The position numbers and the translations under genes are program-made. Positions 23,562-32,193 of a stretch of 64,000 nucleotides of DNA are shown one piece after another. Source of the DNA: an uncultured Pseudomonadota bacterium (lineage in GTDB: Bacteria; Pseudomonadota; Gammaproteobacteria; Steroidobacterales; Steroidobacteraceae); the NCBI GenBank assembly GCA_946479515.1, contig CAMLGF010000003.1, forward strand, positions 90,338 to 154,337, read 5' to 3'. The notes below the pieces were generated by a model. That model saw only the letters and a list, made by a program, of their open reading frames with translations, ran no database searches and was not told the origin of the DNA. Positions within the stretch are counted from its first letter, which is position 1. Each line of letters starts with the position of its first letter.

Positions 23562-25769
23562 CTACTGCGCCTGGTCGATGATGAAGGCGTACTGCTCGGC
23601 GTACTCGCGGTAGTGCTCGTAGCGGCCGGACTTGCCGCCATGGCCGGCTTCCATGTTCGTGCGCAGGAGCACGAGGCTGTTGCCGGTGCGGCGCGCGCGC
23701 AGCCGCGCCACGTACTTGGTGGGCTCGAAGTACTGCACCTGGCTGTCCCACAGGCCCGAGTGAATGAACATGGCGGGGTAGTCGTGCGCGCCGAGGTTGT
23801 CATAGGGGGAATACGACAGCATGTAGTCGTAGTACTCCTTCTGCTGCGGATTGCCCCACTCGTCGAACTCGTTCGTGGTGAGGGGAATGCTCTCGTCGAG
23901 CATGGTGGTGACCACGTCCACGAACGGCACGCCGGCGACGATGCCGCGGTAGTCCTGCGGCGCCAGGTTCGCGATCGCGCCCATGAGCAGCCCGCCGGCG
24001 GAGCGGCCGAGCGCGAAGGCGCGCCGGGGATCGGAGTATCGGTTGGCCGCGAGCCAGCGCGTCACGTCGATGAAATCGGTGAACGTATTCATCTTCTTGA
24101 GGAGCTTGCCGTTCTCGTACCAGGCGCGCCCCATCTCCTGTCCGCCGCGAATGTGCGCGATGGCCACCACGAAGCCGCGATCGAGCAGCGAGGGATTCAG
24201 AATGGAGAACTCGGGATCGTAGGTGCTGCCATACGAGCCATAGCCGATCTGCAGCAGCGGAGCGCTGCCATCGCGCGGCGTGTCCTCGTGATAGACGATG
24301 CTCACCGGCACCCGGGTGCCGTCGCGCGCCGTTGCCCAGACGAACTCGGTGCGGTAGTGGGCCGGGTCGTAGCCGAGCACGGGCTCGCGTTTCAGCAGTT
24401 CGCGCTTGCCGGTGCTGAACTCGTAGTCGTAGGTGGTGCGCGGCGTGACCAGCGAGGTGTAGGTGTAGCGCAGCTTCCCGCTGTCGAACTCGCGGTTCAC
24501 GTCCAGCGCCATGGTGTAGCTGGGCTCATCGGCGGTGACGAAGACGTCCTTGTCGCTGCGGCTGCCGGCGCCCCAGGGCCGAATGCGCAGCTTGCGCAGG
24601 CCGCCCGAGTGTTCCTCGAGGGTGAGGAAGCGCCGCGAGACGTCGTACGCATCGACGAAGGCATCCTCGCGGTGCGCGACGATGTCCTGCCATTTCGCGC
24701 GATCGGCTTCGTCGCCCTTGGCCACGCCGACGATGCGGAAATTCCTGGCCCGCCAGTTGGTGCGCACGATCCAGCGGCCGTTGGCATGTTCCACCTGGTA
24801 TTCGTGATCGCGCTCGCGGGGCAGGAACAGTCTGAATTCGGGCGATTTGGCATGCGCGTCGGCGTACCACACCTCGGTGGCCACCGTGCTCTGCGTGTGG
24901 ATGATGATGTAGTTTTCGTCCTTGGTGCGGTAGAGCTGCGTGTAGAAGCTCTCGTCTTGCTGCGTCCACACCTCCGGATCCTGGCTCACGTCGTCGTGGT
25001 TGGCGCTGTCGATGGCATGGCTGCGCACGCGGAAGCCGAGCAGCGTCTCCGGGTCCTTCTCGACGTAGAAGAACGTCTTGTTGTCACCGGCCCAGACGAC
25101 GTTGTTTTCCACGTTGGACAGGTGGATGGGATAGACCGAGTGATCTGTGAGATCCATGACCTTCACGACGTACTGGCGACGGCCGACCGTGTCTTCCGTC
25201 CAGGCCATGAGGCGGCTGTCGGGACTGATGGCGATGTCGCCGACGTCGAAGAAATCCTGGTTGCGCGCGAGCTGGTTCACGTCGAGCAGGATCTCCTCCG
25301 GCGGCGTGGCGGCATCCGCTCGCGCGTCCTTGCGGCGCGCATAGATCGGATATTCCTTGCCGGTTTCGAAACGGCGGTAGTACCAGTAGCCGTTCATCAG
25401 ATAGGGCACCGAAGAATCGTCCTGCTGCAAACGGCCGATGATTTCCTGGTAGAGCTTCTCCTCGAGCGCCTTGACGTGCGCCATCATGGCGTCCGCATAC
25501 GCATTCTCGGCCTTGAGGTAGGCGAGCATCTCCGCGTCCTGGCGCTGGTCGTCGCGCAGCCAGTAGTACTCGTCCTCGCGGCTGCCATTGGGCGAAGACA
25601 CCTGGTGGTGTTTTCGGGCCGCCACGGGCGGCTGCGGCACCGGCGCCGGCGCGGCGACATCGGCGACGGCAAGGGATGCGGAGGCGGAAGGTGTGTGCTT
25701 CATGGGTGTGTGGCAGGCAGTCAGGCAAAAAGGAACGAACGCAGCGGCGAAAGCCAGGCGAGCACGCAT
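23562..25769 (-). CDS. ptrB: Oligopeptidase B (S9A serine peptidase), predicted lipoprotein
   Basis: A 735-residue prolyl-oligopeptidase-type enzyme that cleaves small peptides after Arg or Lys. The catalytic triad is S590 in GRSAGGLLMG, D675 in GLWDSQV and H710 in EAGHGGKSG; all three are offset by 58 from S532, D617 and H652 of E. coli OpdB, so the core is intact. The extra N-terminal length is a signal peptide with lipobox LTAC and a Pro/Ala-rich linker, which predicts a membrane-anchored periplasmic form instead of the usual cytoplasmic one. It is divergent from hutH. Confidence 0.9.
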   Translation of the reverse strand: MRARLAFAAAFVPFCLTACHTPMKHTPSASASLAVADVAAPAPVPQPPVAARKHHQVSSPNGSREDEYYWLRDDQRQDAEMLAYLKAENAYADAMMAHVKALEEKLYQEIIGRLQQDDSSVPYLMNGYWYYRRFETGKEYPIYARRKDARADAATPPEEILLDVNQLARNQDFFDVGDIAISPDSRLMAWTEDTVGRRQYVVKVMDLTDHSVYPIHLSNVENNVVWAGDNKTFFYVEKDPETLLGFRVRSHAIDSANHDDVSQDPEVWTQQDESFYTQLYRTKDENYIIIHTQSTVATEVWYADAHAKSPEFRLFLPRERDHEYQVEHANGRWIVRTNWRARNFRIVGVAKGDEADRAKWQDIVAHREDAFVDAYDVSRRFLTLEEHSGGLRKLRIRPWGAGSRSDKDVFVTADEPSYTMALDVNREFDSGKLRYTYTSLVTPRTTYDYEFSTGKRELLKREPVLGYDPAHYRTEFVWATARDGTRVPVSIVYHEDTPRDGSAPLLQIGYGSYGSTYDPEFSILNPSLLDRGFVVAIAHIRGGQEMGRAWYENGKLLKKMNTFTDFIDVTRWLAANRYSDPRRAFALGRSAGGLLMGAIANLAPQDYRGIVAGVPFVDVVTTMLDESIPLTTNEFDEWGNPQQKEYYDYMLSYSPYDNLGAHDYPAMFIHSGLWDSQVQYFEPTKYVARLRARRTGNSLVLLRTNMEAGHGGKSGRYEHYREYAEQYAFIIDQAQ

Positions 25770-25850
25770 GACGTGTACCTTGTTCGGTGAGTGGCCGGCA
25801 TTGTAGAGGTTCCCTGGTCAAAACTCGCTGCTGTCCGGCATCATCGCGCG

Positions 25851-27374
25851 ATGCTGCAGATCGGCAATCCCCTGAATTTCCCCACCTTGCGCGAATTGGC
25901 GCGCGGCGGGGCCACGCTGTGCCTGCCGGACACTTCATACGCGGCCATCGACCGCGGCGCACGCGCCGTGTCCGGCATCGTCGGACGCGGCGCGCCGGCG
26001 TATGGCATCAATACCGGTTTCGGCCGGCTGGCGCAGACCCACATTCCCAACGATCAACTGGAGCTGCTGCAGAGCAATCTGGTGCTCTCGCATGCCGTGG
26101 GCGTCGGCGATCCGCTGCCCGCGCCGGTGGTGCGGCTCATGCTGGCGCTGAAGATCCAGGCGCTCGCGCGCGGGTTCTCCGGCGTGCGCCGCGAGCTGGT
26201 CGACGCGCTGATCAGCCTCTACAACGCGGACGTGCTGCCGCGCGTGCCGGCGAAAGGCTCGGTGGGTGCGAGCGGCGATCTTGCGCCGCTGGCGCACATG
26301 TCGGCCGTGTTGTTAGGCGTGGGCGAAGTGGTATGCGCTGGCCGGGTGCTGAGCGCGGATCAGGGGCTGCAGCGCGCCGGGCTCGCCCGGCTGAAGCTCG
26401 CCGCCAAGGAAGGCCTGGCGCTGCTCAACGGCACGCAGACTTCCACGGCCCTGGCGCTGTGGAATCTGTTCGCGATCGACAACCTGTACGCCACCGCCAT
26501 CGTCGCCGGCGCGCTCTCGGTGGATGCCGCCATGGGCTCGGCCAGTCCGTTCGACGCGCGCATCCACGAGCTGCGCGGTCATCCCGGGCAGATCGCGGCC
26601 GCGGCCGCCTACCGTGAGTTGCTGCGCGACAGCCCCATCAATTCCAGCCACCGCGATTGCGGCAAGGTGCAGGACCCGTATTCGCTGCGCTGCCAGCCGC
26701 AGGTCATGGGTGCATGCGCGGATCAGATCGAGCACGCGCGGTCGGTGTTGCTGCGCGAGGCGAACGGCGTTTCCGACAATCCGCTGGTGTTCATCGATGA
26801 CGGGGCCGACAGCGCAGATGTGCTCTCGGGCGGCAACTTCCACGCCGAGCCGGTGGCCTTCGCCGCCGACAATCTCGCGCTGGCGGTGGCGGAGATCGGT
26901 GCCTTGTCCGAGCGCCGCATCGCCCTGCTGATCGACGCGACGCTCTCCGGTCTGCCGCCCTTCCTGGTGAAGGACGGGGGCGTGAACTCGGGTTTCATGA
27001 TCGCGCACGTGACAGCTGCCGCGCTCGCTTCGGAGAACAAACTACTGGCGCATCCGGCCAGCGTGGATTCGCTGCCGACGTCCGCCAATCAGGAGGACCA
27101 CGTGTCCATGGCCACGTTCGCCGCGCGCAAGCTCGGCGACCTGTGCGCGAACACCGCCACGATTCTGGCCATCGAGTTGCTGGCGGCCGCGCAGGGAGTG
27201 GACCTGCGCGCCCCGCACGTCACCTCCGGCAGACTGCAGCTGGTCATGCGCGAAATCCGCTCGCGTGTGAAGCACTACGACATCGATCACTACCTGGCGC
27301 CGGACATCGCCGCCATGACCGAGGCGGTGCAGCAGGGAGTGATCGCGGCACACGCGCCAGTCCTGGCCGCCTAG
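25851..27374 (+). CDS. hutH: Histidine ammonia-lyase
   Basis: A 507-residue lyase that converts L-histidine to urocanate and ammonia. The MIO cofactor would form from A140-S141-G142 in [12 protein letters not shown]. The substrate-selecting region [10 protein letters not shown] carries the Ser-His pair of histidine rather than tyrosine lyases. YGINTGFG supplies the catalytic tyrosine. The ATG at 25851 matches the usual family start. The other hut genes (urocanase, imidazolonepropionase) are not in the window; instead a membrane carrier follows 3 bases downstream. Confidence 0.92.
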   Translation: MLQIGNPLNFPTLRELARGGATLCLPDTSYAAIDRGARAVSGIVGRGAPAYGINTGFGRLAQTHIPNDQLELLQSNLVLSHAVGVGDPLPAPVVRLMLALKIQALARGFSGVRRELVDALISLYNADVLPRVPAKGSVGASGDLAPLAHMSAVLLGVGEVVCAGRVLSADQGLQRAGLARLKLAAKEGLALLNGTQTSTALALWNLFAIDNLYATAIVAGALSVDAAMGSASPFDARIHELRGHPGQIAAAAAYRELLRDSPINSSHRDCGKVQDPYSLRCQPQVMGACADQIEHARSVLLREANGVSDNPLVFIDDGADSADVLSGGNFHAEPVAFAADNLALAVAEIGALSERRIALLIDATLSGLPPFLVKDGGVNSGFMIAHVTAAALASENKLLAHPASVDSLPTSANQEDHVSMATFAARKLGDLCANTATILAIELLAAAQGVDLRAPHVTSGRLQLVMREIRSRVKHYDIDHYLAPDIAAMTEAVQQGVIAAHAPVLAA

Positions 27375-27377
27375 TTC

Positions 27378-28586
27378 GTGGCACTGCCCTTCGAGTCCCT
27401 GCTGCTGTTCGTGCTGTTCGGCGCCACGCTGCTCTGCGTGGCGCTGTTCCACCGGTACACGTTGCGGGTGGCGCTGATCGGCGTCGCCGTGATCACCGGC
27501 TGCAAACTCGGGCTGGGGGATTTCCACGGCATGCCCGGCTGGTACGGACTGCTGTGGCATCTCGAGGAGGAGTGGGTGGTTCTCGCCAACCTGTTCGGCC
27601 TGCTGGTCGGCTTCGCGCTGCTCGCGCGGCATTTCGCCGACAGCCATCTGCCGCACCTCATGCCCCGCGTCCTGCCGGACGGCTGGACGGGCGGACTGCT
27701 GCTGCTGGCGCTGGTGTTCGTGCTGTCCGCGTTCCTCGACAACATCGCCGCCGCCATGATCGGCGCCACCCTGGCGGGCACGGTGTTTCGCCATCGCGTG
27801 CATCTGGGCTTCCTCGCGGCCATCGTCGCGTCGGCGAATGCCGGCGGCGCCGGCAGCGTCGTGGGCGACACCACCACCACCATGATGTGGCTGGAGGGCG
27901 TGTCGCCGGGCGAAGTGCTGCGGGCCTACGTGGCGGCGGCGGCGGCATTCCTGGTATTTGCCATCCCCGCCGCCCGACTGCAGCAGCGCCTGTCGCCCAT
28001 CCAGAAGGACCCCGTACCCGGCATGCGTCTCGACTGGCCGCGGCTGATCATCGTGCTGACCCTGCTCGTGTGCGCGATCTGCGCGAACGTGTATGCGAAC
28101 CATCTGCCGGAGGGGCGAGCGGGCGAGTTCCCCTATGTCGGCGCCACGGTCATCGGCGTGATCCTGTTCCTCACTCCCTGGCGGCGACCGGACTGGAGCG
28201 TGCTGCCCGCGGCCGTGAAGGGCAGCGTGTTCCTGCTGTCGCTGGTGTTCGCGGCATCGCTGATGCCGGTCGAGCGGCTCGCGGCACCGACGCCTCTGAC
28301 GACTTTCGGGCTCGGCGTGGTCTCGTCGGTGTTCGACAACATCCCGCTCACGCGGCTGGCCCTCGAGCAGGGTGGCTACGACTGGGGCGTGCTCGCGTAT
28401 GCGGTGGGCTTCGGTGGCTCGATGCTGTGGTTCGGCTCGTCAGCGGGCGTCGCGGTTTCCAGCCTGTACCCGGAAGCCCGATCCGCGGCGCAGTGGTTGC
28501 GGCAGGGATGGCAGGTGGCCGCGGGGTACCTGGTGGGCTTCCTCGCGATCATGGCGACGCTGGGCTGGCGGCCCGCCGCGCACTAG
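27378..28586 (+). CDS. Ion/citrate transporter-superfamily (ArsB/NhaD-like) membrane protein
   Basis: A 402-residue protein with about eleven membrane helices and a GTG start. Two inverted halves carry similar motifs, VLSAFLDNIAAAMIGATLAG and VVSSVFDNIPLTRLALEQGG, where FDN/LDN in a broken helix is typical of the ion-transporter (IT) superfamily including NhaD, CitM and ArsB. GSVVGDTTTTMMW is also characteristic of the NhaD side. It may be a sodium:proton antiporter or a dicarboxylate carrier. It begins 3 bases after hutH and is probably co-transcribed, so a link to histidine or urocanate use is possible. Confidence 0.75.
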   Translation: MALPFESLLLFVLFGATLLCVALFHRYTLRVALIGVAVITGCKLGLGDFHGMPGWYGLLWHLEEEWVVLANLFGLLVGFALLARHFADSHLPHLMPRVLPDGWTGGLLLLALVFVLSAFLDNIAAAMIGATLAGTVFRHRVHLGFLAAIVASANAGGAGSVVGDTTTTMMWLEGVSPGEVLRAYVAAAAAFLVFAIPAARLQQRLSPIQKDPVPGMRLDWPRLIIVLTLLVCAICANVYANHLPEGRAGEFPYVGATVIGVILFLTPWRRPDWSVLPAAVKGSVFLLSLVFAASLMPVERLAAPTPLTTFGLGVVSSVFDNIPLTRLALEQGGYDWGVLAYAVGFGGSMLWFGSSAGVAVSSLYPEARSAAQWLRQGWQVAAGYLVGFLAIMATLGWRPAAH

Positions 28587-28591
28587 ACCGA

Positions 28592-28624
28592 TACCCGATG
28601 CCCGGGTATTGGTATGTGATACCC
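28592..28624. promoter_or_regulatory. ATACCC/GGTAT repeats upstream of XRE regulator
   Basis: ATACCC (28592-28597) and GGGTAT (28605-28610) form one inverted pair and GGTAT-GTG-ATACC (28612-28624) a second. They lie 55 to 90 bases before the XRE-family gene and may be its own operator sites. Confidence 0.45.
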
Positions 28625-28679
28625 TGCACCGCGACCAGAGGGGTCAGCGGGACGCGTCGGCGGAACTCGGAGAGGGGAC

Positions 28680-29420
28680 ATGCAGGGAGAAACCCATCGG
28701 ATCATCCAGGGCCTGAAGCGGGCTCTGCGTGCCCGCGGCATCACCTACGCCATGCTGGCCCGGCGCATCTCGCTGAGCGAGCCCTCGGTGAAGCGCATCC
28801 TTTCGCGCGGTTCGCTCAGCCTGCCGCGTCTGGCGAAGATCTGTGAGGTCTCGGGCATTTCGCTGGAGGAACTGGTGCGACCGGTGTCCGGTACGCCCGC
28901 GGAAAGTTCGAGCACGCTCAGCGCGGCGCAGGAATCGGCGCTGGCGGCCGATCCGCAGTTGCTGGGCTGCTTCTACCTGCTCACCAACGGGCATCCGCCA
29001 CGAGAAGTGGCCGCCGAGCTCGGTGCCGACGAGAAGTTGCTGCGCCGCTGGCTGGTGAAGCTGGACAACCTCGGGCTGGTCGAGTTGCGTGCGCGGCTGA
29101 ACGCGCGATTGCGCGTGCGCGCGCCCATCGCCTGGCGCGAGGACGGCCCGATCCGCGGCACCTACGAGCACCAAGTGCGTGACGAATTCATGCGTTCGCC
29201 ATTCACCGCCGCAGACGAATCGCTGCATTTCCGATCGGCGGAACTCTCTGAAGCTTCGCGCACCGTGCTGCAGCGCAAGCTCGCGCGCCTGACCGCCGAT
29301 TTCAACGAGCTCGCCGAGCTCGATCGTCACCTGCCGGGCCGCGAAAAACGCAGCGTGGCGCTCATGCTGGCGTGCCGACCGTGGGTGTTCTCGATGTTCG
29401 ACGGCTTGCGAAAGCGGTGA
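28680..29420 (+). CDS. XRE-family helix-turn-helix regulator
   Basis: A 246-residue DNA-binding protein. Residues about 8-65 are a Cro/CI-type HTH (ALRARGITYAMLARRISLSE then VKRILSRGSLSLPRLAKI). The middle (residues about 85-140) looks like a second winged or TrmB-like helix domain (VAAELGADEKLLRRWLVKLD). The C-terminal part is helical, without a recognised ligand fold. GAGAGGGGAC precedes the ATG as a ribosome-binding site. Its last 59 bases overlap the convergent membrane-protein gene. Targets are unknown. Confidence 0.8.
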   Translation: MQGETHRIIQGLKRALRARGITYAMLARRISLSEPSVKRILSRGSLSLPRLAKICEVSGISLEELVRPVSGTPAESSSTLSAAQESALAADPQLLGCFYLLTNGHPPREVAAELGADEKLLRRWLVKLDNLGLVELRARLNARLRVRAPIAWREDGPIRGTYEHQVRDEFMRSPFTAADESLHFRSAELSEASRTVLQRKLARLTADFNELAELDRHLPGREKRSVALMLACRPWVFSMFDGLRKR

Positions 29421-29823
29421 GCACGGCCGCCGCGAAGAGCAGTAGATAGGACAGGAGCCAGACGTGGTAACCGAGGCGCAGGTCGTCGACACCGCCCCGG
29501 TCGCGCCAGGCGAGCACCAACCAGTACAGGTTCAGCAGCACGCAGGCCAGCGTGATGCGGACGAACAACCCGGGCCGGAACATCTGCCGCGCGAGCCACA
29601 GGGAAAACAGGATGACGAACATCAGGTTCGTGAGCGCGCTCAATACCTGCGGCACGCTGTCTTCCCACAAGGACGCGCCGGTGTCGCGATAGGGCACGAG
29701 TGGCGCGAGCGCGTAGCGGAAGGCCATCCACCCCGGCATGCCGTCCAGCACCGGCAGGAACCAGGATGCGGCGAAGGCGGCGGCCGCCAGCCACATGAGC
29801 AGCTTGATCGCGCGTGAATGCAT
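29362..29823 (-). CDS. Small integral membrane protein of unknown function
   Basis: A 153-residue protein with four likely membrane helices (KLLMWLAAAAFAASWFLPVL, VLSALTNLMFVILFSLWLA, LFVRITLACVLLNLYWLVLA and VWLLSYLLLFAAAVLTAFA). I do not recognise the family. Its 3' end overlaps that of the XRE gene by 59 bases on the opposite strand, so one of the two C-termini may be mis-set, but both frames look real. Confidence 0.6.
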   Translation of the reverse strand: MHSRAIKLLMWLAAAAFAASWFLPVLDGMPGWMAFRYALAPLVPYRDTGASLWEDSVPQVLSALTNLMFVILFSLWLARQMFRPGLFVRITLACVLLNLYWLVLAWRDRGGVDDLRLGYHVWLLSYLLLFAAAVLTAFASRRTSRTPTVGTPA

Positions 29824-29947
29824 CGGCGCAGCCTAACTCAACGCGAGGCCTTCGCGCCCGGGTGCGCCGGTCAACGTCGGGTTGGTGTCGGACGGGCGAG
29901 CTGGTGGAACGGCAGTTCCCCCGGCCGGCCCGCCCGACGTTTCGAGC

Positions 29948-30439
29948 TCAGGACTGCCGCGGGAATTCCGCGTTGATCTCCTTGCCGCTGTCCGCAAGCT
30001 GGCAGCGACCCTCGCCGCCGCCGGCCATGCCGCGGGTCGGGCTGATCAGACGGAAGCGGCAACGCATGTGGTTGCCGGTGTCGGAGTGCAGATTGGCGAG
30101 CACGCGGCCGCTGTATTCCTTGATGAACTGGCGATCCATGTCGCGATCCCAGTAGCGCCAGCCGGTACGCGGATAAGGCCGGCCCCAGCCGTCCCACAGC
30201 GGGTCGAGCCGGTCCACGCGCGTATCGCGCGTGATCTGGAAGTACGTGCCCTTGAACACGTCGCCGTTGCCGAAGGTCGCGGTGATGTCGCCGGAGACGC
30301 CGTCCGTGCTCTGCCAGGTGAACGCCACCGGCTTGCGGGTGCCGCGCACGTTTCCGGACCCCGTTCCCGCGGATTGGCTGGCGCAGGCGCCGAGCAGAAC
30401 GGCGGCCAGCGCCGCCACAGCCTTGACTGACCGGTTCAT
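29948..30439 (-). CDS. Predicted lipoprotein of unknown function
   Basis: A 163-residue protein with a lipoprotein signal (AALAAVLLGAC lipobox). The mature part has segments GDITATFGNGDVFKGTYFQI and GRVLANLHSDTGNHMRCRFR, which suggest a small beta-barrel. RGMAGGGEGRCQLADSGKEI near the end is typical of a conserved family of uncharacterised proteobacterial lipoproteins. It stands alone between the small membrane protein and mgtC. Confidence 0.7.
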   Translation of the reverse strand: MNRSVKAVAALAAVLLGACASQSAGTGSGNVRGTRKPVAFTWQSTDGVSGDITATFGNGDVFKGTYFQITRDTRVDRLDPLWDGWGRPYPRTGWRYWDRDMDRQFIKEYSGRVLANLHSDTGNHMRCRFRLISPTRGMAGGGEGRCQLADSGKEINAEFPRQS

Positions 30440-30549
30440 GCGGCGAGTATGGTGGCGGCGCGTGCGCGAAGAAGCAGGACTGCGGGCAAACTACCTGTCG
30501 GAAGCGGCGGACACTCTTGTTAGCGGTGCCGGCCCGCCACGGCGGGTAT

Positions 30550-31251
30550 TCAATCGCCGGTGGGCGAGAGCTTGAACTCGTGCACGGTGGGGTTCTCTTC
30601 GAGGTAGCGCGCGAGGCGCGACGCCGCCGCGCGATCGGTGGTCTGCAGCGTCATGACGTGGCGCAGGATCCGTCCTTCGCCGACACCGTCGAGGCGATAA
30701 CTGAAATTGGCGACGCTGAAGCCCAGGTTGCGCAGCAGCTCGCGCATCGATTCCTCGGACAGATTGCCCTCGCGCGCGTACTTCACGTCGAAGAAGTAGT
30801 AAGCCTGCGTGGGCACGCGGTTCTCCACCCAGCGGAACACGCCGAGCACCAGCAGCGTCAGGATCACCGAGGCGGTCATCGCCATGTACAGCCCCACGCC
30901 GGCGAGCACGCCGATGCCGGCCGTGATCCAGATGGAGGCGGCCGTGGTGAGCCCGCGCACGTTGAGCCCTTCCTTGACGATGACGCCGGCGCCCAGGAAG
31001 CCGATGCCGGTCATGATGCCCTGGGCCATGCGCGTGGGGTCGAGGCGGGTTTCTCCCGCTGCTGTGCGCACCCAATGATCTTCGTACACGGTCACGAGCA
31101 TGAGTACCGCGGAGGCGAGGCAGACGAGCACGTGGGTGCGAAGCCCGGCCGGGCGGCCATGAAACGAGCGCTCATAGCCGATGAACGCGCCCGCGAGCAG
31201 GGCGGCCACGAGACGCAGCAGCATTTCGAGATGGGTCGGATTCAATTCCAT
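30550..31251 (-). CDS. mgtC: MgtC/SapB-family membrane protein
   Basis: A 233-residue protein. The N-terminal four or five helices carry the MgtC signature IGYERSFHGRPAGLRTHVLV and GIGFLGAGVIVKEGLNVRGL, and the C-terminal 80 residues form an ACT-like cytoplasmic domain (REGNLSEESMRELLRNLGFS). MgtC proteins help survival under low magnesium and in some bacteria modulate ATP synthase; here the role is not shown by context. No magnesium-sensing leader is visible. Confidence 0.85.
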   Translation of the reverse strand: MELNPTHLEMLLRLVAALLAGAFIGYERSFHGRPAGLRTHVLVCLASAVLMLVTVYEDHWVRTAAGETRLDPTRMAQGIMTGIGFLGAGVIVKEGLNVRGLTTAASIWITAGIGVLAGVGLYMAMTASVILTLLVLGVFRWVENRVPTQAYYFFDVKYAREGNLSEESMRELLRNLGFSVANFSYRLDGVGEGRILRHVMTLQTTDRAAASRLARYLEENPTVHEFKLSPTGD

Positions 31252-31314
31252 GGGTCGGCAAGGTTCGCCCGGCGTCGCATTGTCGTCAATCCGGGGCAGC
31301 GCCCGAGACGGTGC

Positions 31315-32043
31315 TCAATAGGCGCGTCGCGCGCGTGAGCGCTGCATCGCCCGGGCGGCGACGCTCAGCCAGTTCGCGAGGTCGAGTGGACACAGGCACA
31401 CGAGCATGTCGCCTTCGGCATGGCCGGGATTCATTCTGGCGAAGAATGCCAGCGCTGGGTCGGAGTCCCGGGCCATGACCAGCGGCGCCGCGGTCTCGCG
31501 CATGCGCTTGAGACCCGATCGCGCAACGACGCCGCGTTCCGGCTGCCAGGCCGGCCCATGGACCTGGCTGGCCAGGGCATCGATCAGCGCCGTCTGCGCG
31601 GCCGGCGTCGGCCGGTCGTGGCGTGGCCAGTAGGTGCGAAAATTGCGCGGCAACAGCAGGTAGCTCTTGTAGCTGAAGGTGTCGAAGAACCAGTAGATAG
31701 GCCGTAACGGATGACGCAATCGCTCGCGCAGGAAAACGCGGAACCCCAGCTTCTGCAGCAAGTTGCGACCACGCCAGTTCTCACGGAGCAGCACATGCGC
31801 GGTGGAGATGGCAGTGACGCGCCGCCCGCGGAACGACGCCGTGAATATATCCAGCGACACCATGCCGAGCAGGGCGCCGTTCATCCGGATCAAGGCGACG
31901 CGCTGCCGCCGGCGCAATTCGCTTTCGGCATGGGTGCGCTCGACGTGGAAGAATTCCTGGGTGAGTACCCATACCTCGTCCCAGTCCTGGGGGGTGAGGG
32001 CGTCGGTCGTCATGACGGTGGTCACGATGCGGTCGGCGGACAT
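31315..32043 (-). CDS. Putative GNAT-like protein of unknown function
   Basis: A 242-residue protein. The N-terminal half has the layout of a GNAT fold: RVALIRMNGALLGMVSLDIF, then AISTAHVLLRENWRGRNLLQ, where NWRGRNLLQ resembles an acetyl-CoA pyrophosphate loop. The segment PIYWFFDTFSYKSYLLLPRN is distinctive and conserved-looking. The C-terminal 70 residues do not match a known domain. The acceptor is unknown. Confidence 0.6.
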   Translation of the reverse strand: MSADRIVTTVMTTDALTPQDWDEVWVLTQEFFHVERTHAESELRRRQRVALIRMNGALLGMVSLDIFTASFRGRRVTAISTAHVLLRENWRGRNLLQKLGFRVFLRERLRHPLRPIYWFFDTFSYKSYLLLPRNFRTYWPRHDRPTPAAQTALIDALASQVHGPAWQPERGVVARSGLKRMRETAAPLVMARDSDPALAFFARMNPGHAEGDMLVCLCPLDLANWLSVAARAMQRSRARRAY

Positions 32044-32193
32044 GCGGCCAGTGTGCCATGAGCTTCGTCAACCGGCCGATGCCGCCTGGACGGGGCTCCG
32101 GCGGGGCGCCGCCAGGTCGGCGGGCGGGCGTACAGCAATTTCTGGCCGCCGGACTGGATGGATACGGGGGCCGACCGGATATATGGTTCACGC

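Noticed and set aside
24535..25962. Several frames on both strands within the oligopeptidase B gene
   Set aside because: Only the chosen frame has the catalytic triad with the family offset.
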